Origin: an uncultured Rhodospirillales bacterium
GTDB taxonomy: Bacteria > Pseudomonadota > Alphaproteobacteria > Rhodospirillales > JABHCV01
DNA: 64,000 nt
NCBI GenBank assembly: GCA_938092065.1
Contig: CALKND010000004.1
Location: 112,283-176,282 of the forward strand
Direction: 5' to 3'
Positions 8,409 through 18,228 of the stretch are shown piece by piece. The translations under genes were made by a program, and so were the position numbers. Under the pieces are notes generated by a model. It ran no database searches. It had not been told where the DNA came from and worked only from the letters and a program-made list of their open reading frames with translations. Each line of letters starts with the position of its first letter. The stretch's first letter is position 1.

Positions 8409-9911
8409 ATGAAAATTACATTTGCTAACCCCGAGATGCCCAAGAAGGGTGTTGTTGTCGTTGGTGTTCTTGATGGACGTAAACTTGGCGGCAGCGCTAA
8501 GGCCCTAAATGAGGTAATGAGTGGGGGCTTGGTGCGTGCCATGAAGGCGAGCCGCTTCAAAGGTTCAAATGGGCAAAGCCTAGCACTGTTGGCGCCGGGA
8601 GGGACAAGGCTTGACCGAATCCTGCTTGTTGGCTTAGGTAAACCAGCGTCTCTTGATGCAAGTGCACTCCAGCACTTGGGCGGGGAGCTTTATGGGGCAC
8701 TTTCTACAAAGGGACATGCTACAGTTCAGGTGCTTATTGACCCTATTGAGAATTGTAAGATGCAGCCCGATGAAATGGCTGCAGAAATTGCCTTTGGTGC
8801 CCGGCTACGTTCCTACCGCTTTGATAAGTATCGGACTAGGGAAAAAGTGGAGGCTAAGCCGAGTCTGAAAAATTTAAAAATTATCTGCAAGGGTTCAGCG
8901 AGGGCGCGTAGCGCCTTTAGTCCTAAAAATAAGGTCGCTGATGGTGTCTTCCTCACTCGTGATTTGGTCTCTGAACCAGCTAATGTACTCTACCCGGAAA
9001 CACTTGCTAAGCAGGCCCAGTCTTTGACCAAACTTGGCGTAAAGGTTGAAGTCTTAGGTGAGGCGCAAATGCATAAGCTTGGCATGGGTGCTCTTTTGGG
9101 TGTTGGTCAAGGCAGCGTGCGCGAATCCAAGATGGTCATCATGCAATGGAACGGCAAAAAAGGTAAGGGCAAGAGTGAATCTCCGGTCGCCTTTGTCGGC
9201 AAGGGTGTGACCTTCGATACAGGTGGCATCTCCATTAAACCCTCCGGCGGAATGGAAGATATGAAATGGGATATGGGTGGTTCTGGCGTGGTTATAGGCC
9301 TGATGAGGGCTTTGGCTGGACGTAAGGCCAATGCCAATGTGGTTGGTGTTGTTGGCCTTGTAGAAAACATGCCGTCAGGTTCGGCCCAACGCCCAGGTGA
9401 CATTGTCACCTCCATGTCTGGGCAAACCATCGAGGTGCTTAACACTGATGCAGAGGGTCGCCTCGTGCTAGCTGATGCACTTTGGTATACAAAGGGTCGC
9501 TTTAAGCCTAAATTCATGGTTGATCTTGCTACCCTTACCGGAGCCATCATAATTAGCCTAGGTAATGAGAAGGCTGGGCTGTTCTCCAATGATGACAAAC
9601 TGTCAGAACAACTGAGAGAAGCCGGTGAGGCTGTTGGTGAAAGTGTCTGGCGTATGCCCATGGGAGACAGCTACGATAAAATGATTGATTGTGACGCTGC
9701 TGATATGAAAAATATTTCTGGAGGTCGGGGTGCTGGTTCAATCACTGCGGCACAATTCCTCAAGCGCTTTGTTGATAAGACACCTTGGGCGCATCTGGAC
9801 ATCGCTGGGGTGACTTGGTCAAACAAGACGACGTCAATCGTACCCAAGGGTGGCACGGCTTTTGGAGTTCGCTTGCTCGATCGCCTCGTTGCGGATAACT
9901 ACGAGAAATAA
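8409..9911 (+). CDS. pepA: Leucyl aminopeptidase (M17 family)
   Basis: A 500-residue cytosolic aminopeptidase. The N-terminal macrodomain-like part is followed by the catalytic domain with VGKGVTFDTGGISIKPS (Lys and Asp ligands), MKWDMGGSG, and the family signature NTDAEGRLVLADAL, which carries two metal ligands and the catalytic arginine. The family forms hexamers and uses two divalent metals to release N-terminal residues. I choose the ATG at 8409 because the family begins M-K-I-x-F; an in-frame upstream start would overlap the previous gene. It is followed after 15 bp by holC, an order common in proteobacteria. Confidence 0.95.
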   Translation: MKITFANPEMPKKGVVVVGVLDGRKLGGSAKALNEVMSGGLVRAMKASRFKGSNGQSLALLAPGGTRLDRILLVGLGKPASLDASALQHLGGELYGALSTKGHATVQVLIDPIENCKMQPDEMAAEIAFGARLRSYRFDKYRTREKVEAKPSLKNLKIICKGSARARSAFSPKNKVADGVFLTRDLVSEPANVLYPETLAKQAQSLTKLGVKVEVLGEAQMHKLGMGALLGVGQGSVRESKMVIMQWNGKKGKGKSESPVAFVGKGVTFDTGGISIKPSGGMEDMKWDMGGSGVVIGLMRALAGRKANANVVGVVGLVENMPSGSAQRPGDIVTSMSGQTIEVLNTDAEGRLVLADALWYTKGRFKPKFMVDLATLTGAIIISLGNEKAGLFSNDDKLSEQLREAGEAVGESVWRMPMGDSYDKMIDCDAADMKNISGGRGAGSITAAQFLKRFVDKTPWAHLDIAGVTWSNKTTSIVPKGGTAFGVRLLDRLVADNYEK

Positions 9912-9926
9912 GATTTGCAATGACTT

Positions 9927-10382
9927 ATGACTGATATATCTTTTTATCATTTGCAAAAGTTTCGTTTTGAGGAAGCCTTGCCCCTGCTATTGGAAAAGAC
10001 ACTGGAAATAGGCAAACGCGCATTAGTTAAGGTCGGCTCCAGTGCCCTTGCTGAACAGTTAAGCTCTCACCTGTGGAGCTATCACCAGGGCGCATGGTTA
10101 CCTCATGGCACCACCACGGACGGTCGAGGTGAGCATCAACCAATATGGCTGACATCCCTTGATGAAAATCCTAATGGGGCGACATTTTTGTTTCTTGGTG
10201 GCGGTGCTTGCAGTACTGATATTGGAGCCTTTGAGCGTTGTTTTGAGATGTTTGATGGTAATAATCCAGCCCAGCTAGCTAGAGCGAGGGAAGGCTGGCA
10301 ATCCTACAAAAATGCCGGTCATACTCTCAAGTATTTGAAACAAACTGATCGTGGTGGATGGGTGGAAAAGGCCACAGGCTAA
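9927..10382 (+). CDS. holC: DNA polymerase III chi subunit
   Basis: A 151-residue HolC homologue: an MTDISFYHLQKFRFEEALP start, a central LVKVGSSALAEQLSSHLW and the GRGEHQPIWLT loop, which fits chi with its alpha/beta fold. Chi, with psi, links the clamp loader to single-stranded DNA-binding protein. It follows pepA at 15 bp, the usual gene order. The C-terminus is extended by about ten residues (GRGGWVEKATG-like ending). It converges on the ABC-F gene with only 47 bp between the stops. Confidence 0.9.
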   Translation: MTDISFYHLQKFRFEEALPLLLEKTLEIGKRALVKVGSSALAEQLSSHLWSYHQGAWLPHGTTTDGRGEHQPIWLTSLDENPNGATFLFLGGGACSTDIGAFERCFEMFDGNNPAQLARAREGWQSYKNAGHTLKYLKQTDRGGWVEKATG

Positions 10383-10429
10383 ATTTCTTTTACTAGTAAA
10401 AATGTGTGTTTTTCCATTTGGTGATATTT

Positions 10430-12346
10430 TTACGAATGGTCTGTTTTAAAGTTTTCTATTTCTGCCTGAGCCTTTAGCCAAGCATCTTCAGCTTCGGCAA
10501 GGTTGAATTTAACATCGCCTACTTTAAGTTGGAGTTCTTTGAGAGCCTGCGTTGGTCCTTCGTAGACTTCTGGCAGAGCAAGGCGAGCTTCAAGGTCTGC
10601 TTTTTTTTGTTCAAGTTTTTCAACAAGCTTTTCTGCCTCTTGTGCAACTTTGCGAATGTTGGCAGTTTTGGCTCTGGTTGCAGCCCTCTCTTGTCGTGCC
10701 TGTTTGCGGCTCTTTGGGGTTTTTTCTGTTAATGAGCGCTGTGATCTTGCATTTGAGCGTTGCTTGTCTAATAACAGGGTGCGGTATTCATCGAGGTCAC
10801 CTTCCCAAGTCTCGCAACTGCCACCATCGACTAGCCAGAGACGGTCGCAGACCATCTCTATCAAGTGGGGGTCGTGGCTGACGAGGATTACTGCGCCTCT
10901 AAAATCATTAAGGGCGTGAACCAATGACTCGCGTGAATCCACATCGAGATGGTTGGTGGGCTCATCAAGTAGCAAGACATGGGGCTTATCAAGGCACATT
11001 AAAGCGAACAGTAGCCTAGCTTTTTCGCCGCCAGACAAATCAGCGACCAGTGTATCAGCCTTGTCACTGCCAAACCCAAAATGACCGAGATGCCCCCGGA
11101 TTTTGGATTCAGGCTGATCTAAAAGTCTTCTTGCCATTATTTCATAGGCCGTGGAGGAGACACTTAATTCATCAGTCTGGTGCTGAGCGAAGTAGCCAAT
11201 GCGTAGCTTTGATGATTTGCGAAGCTTTCCCGTCATTGGTTTTAGGCGCTCTGAGAGTAGCTTAATCAAGGTGGATTTGCCATTCCCATTAGCCCCGATA
11301 AGGCCAATACGGTCATCCATATCAATACGCAGATCAAGTCCGCTTAGTATGGGATTTCCTTCTTCATACCCAACCTCAGTCTCCTCCATTGAAATCACAG
11401 GTGGTGGAAGAGCCTCGGGGTTTGGAAAGTCAAAAGCTACGGTGCGTTCTTCCATCATTGATGCAATGGGCTGCATGCGCGCGAGCATCTTTAGGCGGCT
11501 TTGGGCTTGTTTTGCTTTGTTTGCCTGAGCCCGAAAACGATCCACGAAGGACTGGATATGACGTTGTGCGGCAATTTGCTTGGTGCGCATTTTGGCTTCA
11601 TTGGCAAGACGTTCGGCCCTAGTTTTTTCAAAACGGTCATAGCCGCCCGTATAGCGAATCAGCTTAGCTTCCTGCAGGTGAATGATCTGATCAACTGAGG
11701 TATTTAAAAGTGTGCGATCATGGCTGATGACTAGCAATGTGCCGCGCCAATTGGCCAAATAGTTCTCGAGCCACAGGGTTGCTTCAAGGTCAAGATGGTT
11801 GGTTGGTTCATCTAACAATAACAGATCCGGTTTAGAAAAAAGTACCGCGGCCAGTGCGACACGCATGCGCCAGCCACCAGAAAAGCCTGAGCATGACCTG
11901 GCTTGTGCTTCCTCGCTAAACCCTAAGCCTGAGAGGATCGCCCCTGCCCGGGCGGGGGCACTGTGGGCGTCAATATCAGCCAAGCGTGTGTGAATATTGG
12001 AGATGCGTTCTGGACTGGTGGCAGTCTCTGCTTCGTCCAGCAACTGGGCTCGTTCTTTGTCAGCAGCTAGTACAGCATTAACAAGAGATATAGCTCCGCT
12101 TGGGGCTTCCTGAGCGACAGTGCCAATACGTGCCAGCTTACGAATATTGACGGAGCCTCCGTCAGCATGCACTTCACCCATAATTATTTTGAACAGCGTT
12201 GTTTTGCCAGTGCCGTTACGACCAACCAGTCCAGCCTTGTGCCCGGCAGGCAGCGCAATTGAGGCTTGATTAAACAGGATCCGTCCACCAATACGGTAGG
12301 TAAGTTCATTAATGTGCAGCATGTGCATTCTGTTAGCACGGTGCAA
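10430..12346 (-). CDS. ABC-F family ATPase (translation factor type)
   Basis: A 638-residue protein with two ABC domains and no membrane part. The first has GLVGRNGTGKTTL, signature SGGWRMRVALA and Walker B LLLLDEPTNHLDLEA; the second has GLIGANGNGKSTL, LSGGEKARLLFALM and LLLDEPTNHLDVDS. Between them is a basic helical linker (ANKAKQAQSRLKML), and a C-terminal charged coiled coil (about residues 535-630) follows. This layout is that of the Uup/YheS/EttA group, which acts on ribosomes rather than in transport. The extra C-terminal coiled coil favours the Uup or YheS branch. The protein could start a few codons later at MHMLHINELTYR. Confidence 0.93.
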   Translation of the reverse strand: MHRANRMHMLHINELTYRIGGRILFNQASIALPAGHKAGLVGRNGTGKTTLFKIIMGEVHADGGSVNIRKLARIGTVAQEAPSGAISLVNAVLAADKERAQLLDEAETATSPERISNIHTRLADIDAHSAPARAGAILSGLGFSEEAQARSCSGFSGGWRMRVALAAVLFSKPDLLLLDEPTNHLDLEATLWLENYLANWRGTLLVISHDRTLLNTSVDQIIHLQEAKLIRYTGGYDRFEKTRAERLANEAKMRTKQIAAQRHIQSFVDRFRAQANKAKQAQSRLKMLARMQPIASMMEERTVAFDFPNPEALPPPVISMEETEVGYEEGNPILSGLDLRIDMDDRIGLIGANGNGKSTLIKLLSERLKPMTGKLRKSSKLRIGYFAQHQTDELSVSSTAYEIMARRLLDQPESKIRGHLGHFGFGSDKADTLVADLSGGEKARLLFALMCLDKPHVLLLDEPTNHLDVDSRESLVHALNDFRGAVILVSHDPHLIEMVCDRLWLVDGGSCETWEGDLDEYRTLLLDKQRSNARSQRSLTEKTPKSRKQARQERAATRAKTANIRKVAQEAEKLVEKLEQKKADLEARLALPEVYEGPTQALKELQLKVGDVKFNLAEAEDAWLKAQAEIENFKTDHS

Positions 12347-12476
12347 AGCTCAAGGAAACCGGCTTTAAAAAATGAATAGATGTTTGTGTGCAGGCTATTG
12401 CTATCCTTGTGAGATGGGTTTATATGGCGCAGCCTCATTATTAAATTTTTATAACTCTTGGAAAGGTCTTGGTAAA

Positions 12477-12899
12477 ATGGCTATAGAACGCACCCTGTCC
12501 ATCATTAAACCGGACGCTACGGAACGTAATCTTACTGGTAAGATAAACGCCATGTTTGAAGAAACTGGTTTAAGGATAATTGCTCAACGCCGTATTCGTT
12601 TGTCGCGAGAGCAGGCTGAATCTTTTTATGAGGTTCATAATGAGCGTTCATTTTTTAACGAATTGGTGGATTATATGATTTCTGGCCCCATTGTGGCCCA
12701 AGTTCTGGAAGGAAGCGACGCAGTTGCTGCCCATCGTAAGATTATGGGGGCTACTAATCCAGCTCAGGCAGACGTTGGTACAGTGCGAAAGGAATTTGCA
12801 CTCAACGTTCAAGAAAACTCAGTACATGGCTCAGATAGTGCTGAAAATGCTGCCAAAGAGATAAGCTTCTTCTTCTCTGACGCAGATATCGTAGGATAA
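12477..12899 (+). CDS. ndk: Nucleoside diphosphate kinase
   Basis: A 140-residue [17 protein letters not shown] opens the ferredoxin-like fold, the nucleotide site includes Lys11, and the phospho-histidine is His117 in VHGSDS. It interconverts nucleoside di- and triphosphates by a ping-pong phosphohistidine mechanism. The ATG at 12477 gives the standard family length and N-terminus; the longer reading frame upstream encodes nothing like the family. Divergent from the ABC-F gene and convergent with purN. Confidence 0.96.
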   Translation: MAIERTLSIIKPDATERNLTGKINAMFEETGLRIIAQRRIRLSREQAESFYEVHNERSFFNELVDYMISGPIVAQVLEGSDAVAAHRKIMGATNPAQADVGTVRKEFALNVQENSVHGSDSAENAAKEISFFFSDADIVG

Positions 12900-12908
12900 A
12901 TAGTTTCA

Positions 12909-12943
12909 GTATAAAAATTTGGAAAGCCCACAGGTTTTTATAC
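12909..12943. terminator. Candidate bidirectional terminator between ndk and purN
   Basis: A perfect 9-bp inverted repeat (GTATAAAAA at 12909-12917, TTTTTATAC at 12935-12943) with a 17-nt loop lies in the 38-bp gap between two convergent genes. The stem contains U-rich stretches on both strands, as bidirectional terminators often do, but it is AT-rich and therefore weak. Confidence 0.4.
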
Positions 12944-13588
12944 CTCAGGATTAATTAGTATGCTGTCAGGATGAGTTGCCCCATCTATTAAAACCCGCTC
13001 ATTTTTGATAGTTGTGCGGCCTTGGGCGATCAATTTGATGGCTAGAGGGTAGATTCTGTGTTCCTGTATGAGAATGCGTTCTGTTAGGGTGTAAGCATTA
13101 TCATTGTTCAGCACTGGAACAACTGCTTGCAAGATAATAGGACCCGTGTCCATATCTCGGCGCACGTAGTGGACAGTGCAGCCAGAAAATCGCACCCCAG
13201 CATCTATTGCTCTCTGTTGTACGTCCAGACCCCTAAATGAGGGTAGCAAGGACGGGTGAATATTAACTATACGGTCATGCCAATGGTCTACAAAGTTGTC
13301 ACTAAGGATACGCATGTATCCAGCAAGGCAGATTAGATCCACATTAAAAGACTTTATCGCCTCAATCATTGAGATATCAAAACTGTTAGGACTATTGAAA
13401 TCCTTAATGTTGATGACATAGGTCTGGATACCTGCTGCCTTGGCTCGCTCAAGTCCCTGAATACCGGCTTTGTTGGAAATCACCAAGGCTATTTGGGCTG
13501 GGTAGCCATCATCTGCACAGGCCTCTATCAAGGATTGTAAGTTCGATCCTCGCCCAGAAATAAAAACACAAAGCTTTAATTTGGCCAT
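12938..13588 (-). CDS. purN: Phosphoribosylglycinamide formyltransferase
   Basis: A 216-residue GAR transformylase. The start [17 protein letters not shown], the formyl-folate region with [10 protein letters not shown], and the signature [17 protein letters not shown], with the catalytic Asp, are all present. It transfers a formyl group from 10-formyltetrahydrofolate to GAR in purine synthesis. Its start overlaps the end of purM by 13 bp, so the two are translationally coupled. Confidence 0.95.
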   Translation of the reverse strand: MAKLKLCVFISGRGSNLQSLIEACADDGYPAQIALVISNKAGIQGLERAKAAGIQTYVINIKDFNSPNSFDISMIEAIKSFNVDLICLAGYMRILSDNFVDHWHDRIVNIHPSLLPSFRGLDVQQRAIDAGVRFSGCTVHYVRRDMDTGPIILQAVVPVLNNDNAYTLTERILIQEHRIYPLAIKLIAQGRTTIKNERVLIDGATHPDSILINPEV

Positions 13589-14646
13589 TGGTGTTCTATG
13601 TCTGAGATTACTACACTACTGTCTTTGCGCTTAACGATCTTACCAATAGGCATTACTTGCTCACGATATTGCATTAGTGTTTGATATAGATTGTCAGCAC
13701 GGGATTCATTCGCAATAACTACCATGCCAATGCCACAGTTGAAGGTGCGTGCCAATTCACTTTGATCAATTTTACCAGCCCTGGCGAGCCATTGAAAGAC
13801 TTCTGGCAATTTCCAAGCCGATGCATTTAGGTCAGCACCAAGGCCTTCGGGCAACACACGCGGAATATTTTCCAACAGGCCACCACCAGTAATGTGGGCC
13901 ATGCCATGAACGCCACCTGCTGCAATGGCGGCAAGGGTGCTTTTTACATAAATGTGAGTTGGTTCCAACAAAGCTTCTGAGAGCGTTGTGCCCGGTTGGA
14001 AGGGGGCATCATCAGAATAACTAATTCCGATCTTTTCGACAACGTGCCTGACAAGGGAAAACCCATTAGAGTGAAGGCCACTTGATGCCAGTCCAAAAAT
14101 AACATCACCTTCCCCAATATTATTGCCACTGAGAATTTTTCCCCGCTCTACTGCACCAATACAAAAACCAGCTAGATCATAGTCGCCCTTACTATACATG
14201 CCGGGCATTTCGGCAGTTTCTCCTCCTATTAAGGCACATCCAGCACGTCTGCAGCCTTCGGCAATGCCTGAAATTATTTCCGTTCCTGCCGTTATGTCAA
14301 GCTTGGCTGTAGCAAAATAATCTAGAAAGAAAAGAGGCTCTGCTCCTTGGACTATAAGGTCATTAACACACATGGCGACCAGATCAATGCCAACCGTGTC
14401 ATGCCTTCCCGCCTCGATAGCGACTTTAAGTTTGGTGCCAACTCCGTCAGTCCCAGCAACTAGTACAGGATCTATGAAGCCTGCATGCTTTAAGTCGAAC
14501 ATAGCACCAAATCCGCCAAGACTCGAGGTCACGCCAGAGCGATTCGTTGACTTTGCTAGTGGTTTGATTGCTTCCACCAAAGCCTCGCCAGCGTCAATGT
14601 CTACGCCTGCATTTTTATAACTTAGTGCGTTAATGGCTTCCTCCAT
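13576..14646 (-). CDS. purM: Phosphoribosylformylglycinamidine cyclo-ligase
   Basis: A 356-residue AIR synthetase: [21 protein letters not shown] at the N-terminus, [44 protein letters not shown] and [13 protein letters not shown]. It closes the imidazole ring of AIR using ATP. It is the first gene of the purM-purN unit and is divergent from the DUF2066 gene, with 68 bp between them, an arrangement common in alphaproteobacteria. Confidence 0.96.
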   Translation of the reverse strand: MEEAINALSYKNAGVDIDAGEALVEAIKPLAKSTNRSGVTSSLGGFGAMFDLKHAGFIDPVLVAGTDGVGTKLKVAIEAGRHDTVGIDLVAMCVNDLIVQGAEPLFFLDYFATAKLDITAGTEIISGIAEGCRRAGCALIGGETAEMPGMYSKGDYDLAGFCIGAVERGKILSGNNIGEGDVIFGLASSGLHSNGFSLVRHVVEKIGISYSDDAPFQPGTTLSEALLEPTHIYVKSTLAAIAAGGVHGMAHITGGGLLENIPRVLPEGLGADLNASAWKLPEVFQWLARAGKIDQSELARTFNCGIGMVVIANESRADNLYQTLMQYREQVMPIGKIVKRKDSSVVISDIEHQWPN

Positions 14647-14714
14647 GCTTCAACTATGCTAGGTTTCAGTCTAAATTATGAAAGTGGAAGATACTTTATC
14701 TGGGACTGTTTGCA

Positions 14715-15830
14715 ATGACCGATCCATGGATGAGCAGAATAACAAGCACTTTTTTTCTGTTCGCGACTTTTAGCGCTTCAATTTTTTTCGCTGATACTAG
14801 GAATAGTTGGGCGGCACAAGCAGAGATTTTTGATGTGCATGGTATCAAAGTTGATGTCACCGCTGTCTCCACAGCTGCTGCTAGGGATCAAGCGTTGGCT
14901 ATTGGGGAGCGGGTTGCGTTCCGAGAGCTTCTTGAGCGCCTGACGATCAGGGTTGATCATCCCCGATTGCCTAATTTCAGCGCTAATGAAATATCAGCTT
15001 TTATTCGTGATTTTGAAGTTGCTAAGGAAAAGGCTTCGACAGTGCGCTATTTGGCGACACTGAACTACAGTTTCAAGGCAGATGATGTTCGCAGTCTCTT
15101 GATAGATCAGCAAATAGCCTTTGCAGAAACTACGTCGAAGCCGGTTCTGATATTGCCTGTATACCAAGCTGCGGGTTCTTTACTGTTGTGGGATGATCCT
15201 AATCCCTGGCGCAATGCTTGGACTGAGCGCCCAAAGAAATTTTCTTTGGTACCGGCTATTCTCCCCAAAGGAGATTTACAGGATATTGCTATGATCGGGC
15301 CTGAGCAGACAGTTGCAGGTGACGATCAGCGATTGTCGGCCATTGCCAAGCGTTATGATGCAGGTGACACGGTGGTTGTACTTGCAATTATGAAAATGGA
15401 CCGTGGACGGCCTGATCTTGAGGTTTACGTAACACGGTATGGCAGCGTTTTGCAGGAACAAACTGTGGTCAGAAGCTTTGCCTCAAACGATACGGAAGAT
15501 TTAGACAGTCTACTTTCTAGAGCATCATTAGAGCTGACTAGTCATATCGAGGATAATTGGAAGCGTGATAATATCTTGCAGTTTGGTCGTCAGGCTGTAG
15601 TGGCTATTAAAATTAGAATTGGTAGCCTTAAGGACTGGCTTGACGTTCGCCGCCGTCTCGCTGATGTCGCAGTTGTCCAGCGTAGCGATCTTGTTATTTT
15701 ATCATTAGATGAGGCACGAGTTAACCTGCATTATATTGGTGAACCTGAACAGCTTGCCTTGGCTCTGGAACAAGCCGACCTAAAAATTACTCGGGATGGG
15801 GATAGCTGGGATTTGGAGTTGAAAAAATAA
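14715..15830 (+). CDS. DUF2066 domain-containing exported protein
   Basis: A 371-residue protein with an N-terminal hydrophobic signal (SRITSTFFLFATFSASIFF) probably cleaved after WAAQA. The mature start EIFDVHGIKVDVTA and the block RDQALAIGERVAFRELLERLT are the DUF2066 pattern. The function of the domain is unknown. It sits next to purM/purN and ahead of the CDP-alcohol transferase, AI-2E permease and hdaA, a conserved alphaproteobacterial run. A second ATG at 14730 is an alternative start. Confidence 0.82.
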   Translation: MTDPWMSRITSTFFLFATFSASIFFADTRNSWAAQAEIFDVHGIKVDVTAVSTAAARDQALAIGERVAFRELLERLTIRVDHPRLPNFSANEISAFIRDFEVAKEKASTVRYLATLNYSFKADDVRSLLIDQQIAFAETTSKPVLILPVYQAAGSLLLWDDPNPWRNAWTERPKKFSLVPAILPKGDLQDIAMIGPEQTVAGDDQRLSAIAKRYDAGDTVVVLAIMKMDRGRPDLEVYVTRYGSVLQEQTVVRSFASNDTEDLDSLLSRASLELTSHIEDNWKRDNILQFGRQAVVAIKIRIGSLKDWLDVRRRLADVAVVQRSDLVILSLDEARVNLHYIGEPEQLALALEQADLKITRDGDSWDLELKK

Positions 15831-15874
15831 TACAGCTGTTTAGTGTAAAAAATCTTAATCTGAACATTCCCAAT

Positions 15875-16384
15875 ATGATCACTTTGGGCCGGTTAATGGC
15901 GGTGCCTGTTACTGTATGGTTGATCCTTAACAATTTCCTCCTTGCTGCTTTTGGATTATTTGTTATCGCTGGTGTAAGTGATGCTATAGATGGTTTTCTT
16001 GCTAAGCGTTGGGATCAAGTGACTGAGTTTGGTAAATATCTCGACCCTTTAGCGGATAAGGCATTACTAGTCAGTGTTTATATTACCTTGGGGGTGCAGG
16101 GACATCTTGAGAGCTGGCTAGTTATTATGGTTGTATTTCGTGATGTGATGATTGTTGGGGCGGTGATTTTGTATCAGACTATGGTCGTGAAGCTTGAGAT
16201 GAAGCCTTTAGTTATTAGTAAAGTAAACACTGTAGCACAAATTATTCTAGCAGCTTTGGTCTTGGGTTCAAAAGGGCTTGATGTGGACGCAGGCCTGTTC
16301 TTTGAGACAATGATGGGTATAGTTGTGGTAACGACGCTTGTATCCGGTTTATCTTATTTGACAGTAATTGTTGGACAAGAGTAA
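15875..16384 (+). CDS. CDP-alcohol phosphatidyltransferase family protein
   Basis: At least 169 residues with several membrane helices and the complete CDP-alcohol motif, D-A-I-D-G-F-L-A-K-R then eight residues, G-K-Y-L-D-P-L-A-D-K (about residues 36-62); the family consensus is DGxxAR-GxxxDxxxD. The likely role is transfer of a phosphatidyl group to glycerol phosphate or another alcohol, as in PgsA. The N-terminus is odd. The codons before the ATG at 15875 read L-N-L-N-I-P-N, the usual family opening before MITLGRL, yet no ATG, GTG or TTG occurs between the upstream in-frame stop and 15875. A non-canonical start is possible. Confidence 0.88.
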   Translation: MITLGRLMAVPVTVWLILNNFLLAAFGLFVIAGVSDAIDGFLAKRWDQVTEFGKYLDPLADKALLVSVYITLGVQGHLESWLVIMVVFRDVMIVGAVILYQTMVVKLEMKPLVISKVNTVAQIILAALVLGSKGLDVDAGLFFETMMGIVVVTTLVSGLSYLTVIVGQE

Positions 16385-16417
16385 GACACCATGACTTTTG
16401 AGAGGGGGGTATATTGA

Positions 16418-17512
16418 ATGGCTAAAGAAATTATTCAACAGATAAGCCGTGACCGTATAGCTGCTTTCTGGTTTAGCGGGTTTGCTTTATTTGCTTTATT
16501 ATTATATTTATTGAGTGGGGTGCTGGCACCCTTCGTAGCAGGTTTGGCCGTCGCCTATTTTTTTGATCCCTTTGCTGATCGTCTAGAAGATGCTGGCTTG
16601 TCCAGAGGACTTTCTGCAGGCATAGTCATTCTAACTTTTTTGGGGCTTACCGCCGCAATACTAATTCTCTTGTTCCCGTTGCTTCAGGGGCAAGTTATTG
16701 GTTTACTTTCGCGTATTCCTGACCTCGTAGAATTCTTACTTGAACAAACTCAATTTCTTCTAGAGCTATTAAATGAGCAGCTTTCAAGTGGTGAGATAGA
16801 CAATTTGCAAGGGGCCACTTCCTATGCGGGAAATGTTCTGGGCTGGCTTGGTGGTTTTTTACAAGATGTTTGGAGTGGTGGTCTGGCCTTTTTTAACCTG
16901 TTATCCTTGCTTGTCATTACACCGCTAGTTGCCTTTTATCTTCTGCGAGATTGGGATAAAATCGTTACTCGCTTTGATGAACTTCTACCGCGCAGTTCAG
17001 CCAAAACCTTTCGTGAACAATTATCGGCGATTGATGATACTATTGCTGCTTTTGTTCGTGGACAGGCAAGTGTTTGTTTGGTGTTAGCAATATTCTACTC
17101 TTCTGGACTGACCCTAGCAGGGCTTGATTTTGGCCTGCTAGTTGGTATGAGTACCGGCTTACTGGCTTTTATTCCATATGTAGGGGCTGCCATTGGCCTA
17201 GTGGTCGGTACAGGTCTCGCCTTATCACAGTTTTCCGATTGGCTTCCCACTATCATTGTTATTGCTGTTTTCCTTATCGGACAAACAGCTGAAAGTTATG
17301 TCCTGACTCCAAGAATGGTTGGTGGCAGGGTTGGATTACATCCGATATGGATTATTTTTTCCCTGCTAGCGGGTGGTTCTATGTTTGGCTTTACAGGTGT
17401 TTTACTGGCGGTGCCAGTGACAGCTGTGATTGGTGTTCTAGCGCGTTTTGCCACAGGGCGTTATCTTGAAAGCTCACTATATAGTGGTAAAAGATCGTCA
17501 AAAGCTGAATAG
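16418..17512 (+). CDS. AI-2E family transporter (PerM/UPF0118)
   Basis: A 364-residue membrane protein with about eight predicted helices: a first block ALFALLLYLLSGVLAPFVAGL, a middle amphipathic domain rich in Glu and Leu (about 100-145), then the family core VIAVFLIGQTAESYVLTPRMVGGRVGLHP and GVLLAVPVTAVIGVLARF. The family is broad; only some members export AI-2, others act in Na/H exchange or are unknown, so the substrate is left open. It is preceded by GAGGGGGG nine bases before the ATG and is followed at 6 bp by hdaA. Confidence 0.88.
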   Translation: MAKEIIQQISRDRIAAFWFSGFALFALLLYLLSGVLAPFVAGLAVAYFFDPFADRLEDAGLSRGLSAGIVILTFLGLTAAILILLFPLLQGQVIGLLSRIPDLVEFLLEQTQFLLELLNEQLSSGEIDNLQGATSYAGNVLGWLGGFLQDVWSGGLAFFNLLSLLVITPLVAFYLLRDWDKIVTRFDELLPRSSAKTFREQLSAIDDTIAAFVRGQASVCLVLAIFYSSGLTLAGLDFGLLVGMSTGLLAFIPYVGAAIGLVVGTGLALSQFSDWLPTIIVIAVFLIGQTAESYVLTPRMVGGRVGLHPIWIIFSLLAGGSMFGFTGVLLAVPVTAVIGVLARFATGRYLESSLYSGKRSSKAE

Positions 17513-17518
17513 TTCAAA

Positions 17519-18217
17519 ATGCCTTCCCAGCTTGTATTTGATTTTGAACACCGCCCCGCTTTTGAGGCTCAGGATTTTTTAGTTACGCCATGCAATCAGG
17601 AAGCTGTCTCATGGATTGACAATTGGCCTCATTGGTCATCCCCTGCACTTGTTGTCCACGGACCCTCCGGTTGTGGAAAGTCTCATTTGGCGCAAGTCTT
17701 TATGGCTCGCACTTCTGGGGTTAAGGTTTCCTCTTTACAGTTGTTGGAGAGAGGGCCGCCAGCCTTGCTTGGTGGGGCAGAAGCGTGTTTGTTGGACGAT
17801 TTAGACCAAGCATTCACTCCAAGCAACAAACATGCCCTTGAGGAAGCTTTATTGCATCTTTACAATCTACTCAAGGAACATAAGTTAACAATGATGATTA
17901 CAGCAAAATCCCCCCCGTCACGCTGGGGGATATCATTAGCTGATTTATCTTCCAGACTGAAGACTGCAATAATGGCTGAAATTGGTCAACCCGACGATGC
18001 ATTGTTGGCAGCTGTTCTTGTTAAACAATTTTCGGATAGGCAGCTAAGGATTGATAGCGAGGTAGTGGCATTTGTACAGACTAGACTTGAACGTTCATTT
18101 TATGCTTTAGGCCAGTTTGTCGCCATTGCAGATAAGTTGGCACTGGTTAAAAAAAGTCGTGTTTCAATTCCTCTAATGCGTTCAGTGCTTGAAAAATTAG
18201 AGGAAACCAAGCAGTAG
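17519..18217 (+). CDS. hdaA: HdaA-type DnaA-related ATPase
   Basis: A 232-residue AAA+ protein resembling the ATPase domain of DnaA but without a DNA-binding domain IV. Walker A is GPSGCGKSH (residues 48-56), Walker B is CLLDDLD (90-96), and RWGISLADLSSRLK contains the sensor/arginine-finger region. The N-terminal QLVFDF (4-9) fits the beta-clamp-binding motif of Hda proteins. The family role is regulatory inactivation of DnaA by stimulating ATP hydrolysis on DnaA at loaded clamps. Closely linked to the upstream permease gene, as in other alphaproteobacteria. Confidence 0.88.
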   Translation: MPSQLVFDFEHRPAFEAQDFLVTPCNQEAVSWIDNWPHWSSPALVVHGPSGCGKSHLAQVFMARTSGVKVSSLQLLERGPPALLGGAEACLLDDLDQAFTPSNKHALEEALLHLYNLLKEHKLTMMITAKSPPSRWGISLADLSSRLKTAIMAEIGQPDDALLAAVLVKQFSDRQLRIDSEVVAFVQTRLERSFYALGQFVAIADKLALVKKSRVSIPLMRSVLEKLEETKQ

Positions 18218-18228
18218 GGGATAAGGCA

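Noticed and set aside
9107..9661. Minus-strand frame of 184 codons inside pepA
   Set aside because: It is antisense to the M17 catalytic domain, with Ser/Pro/Thr bias typical of shadow frames.
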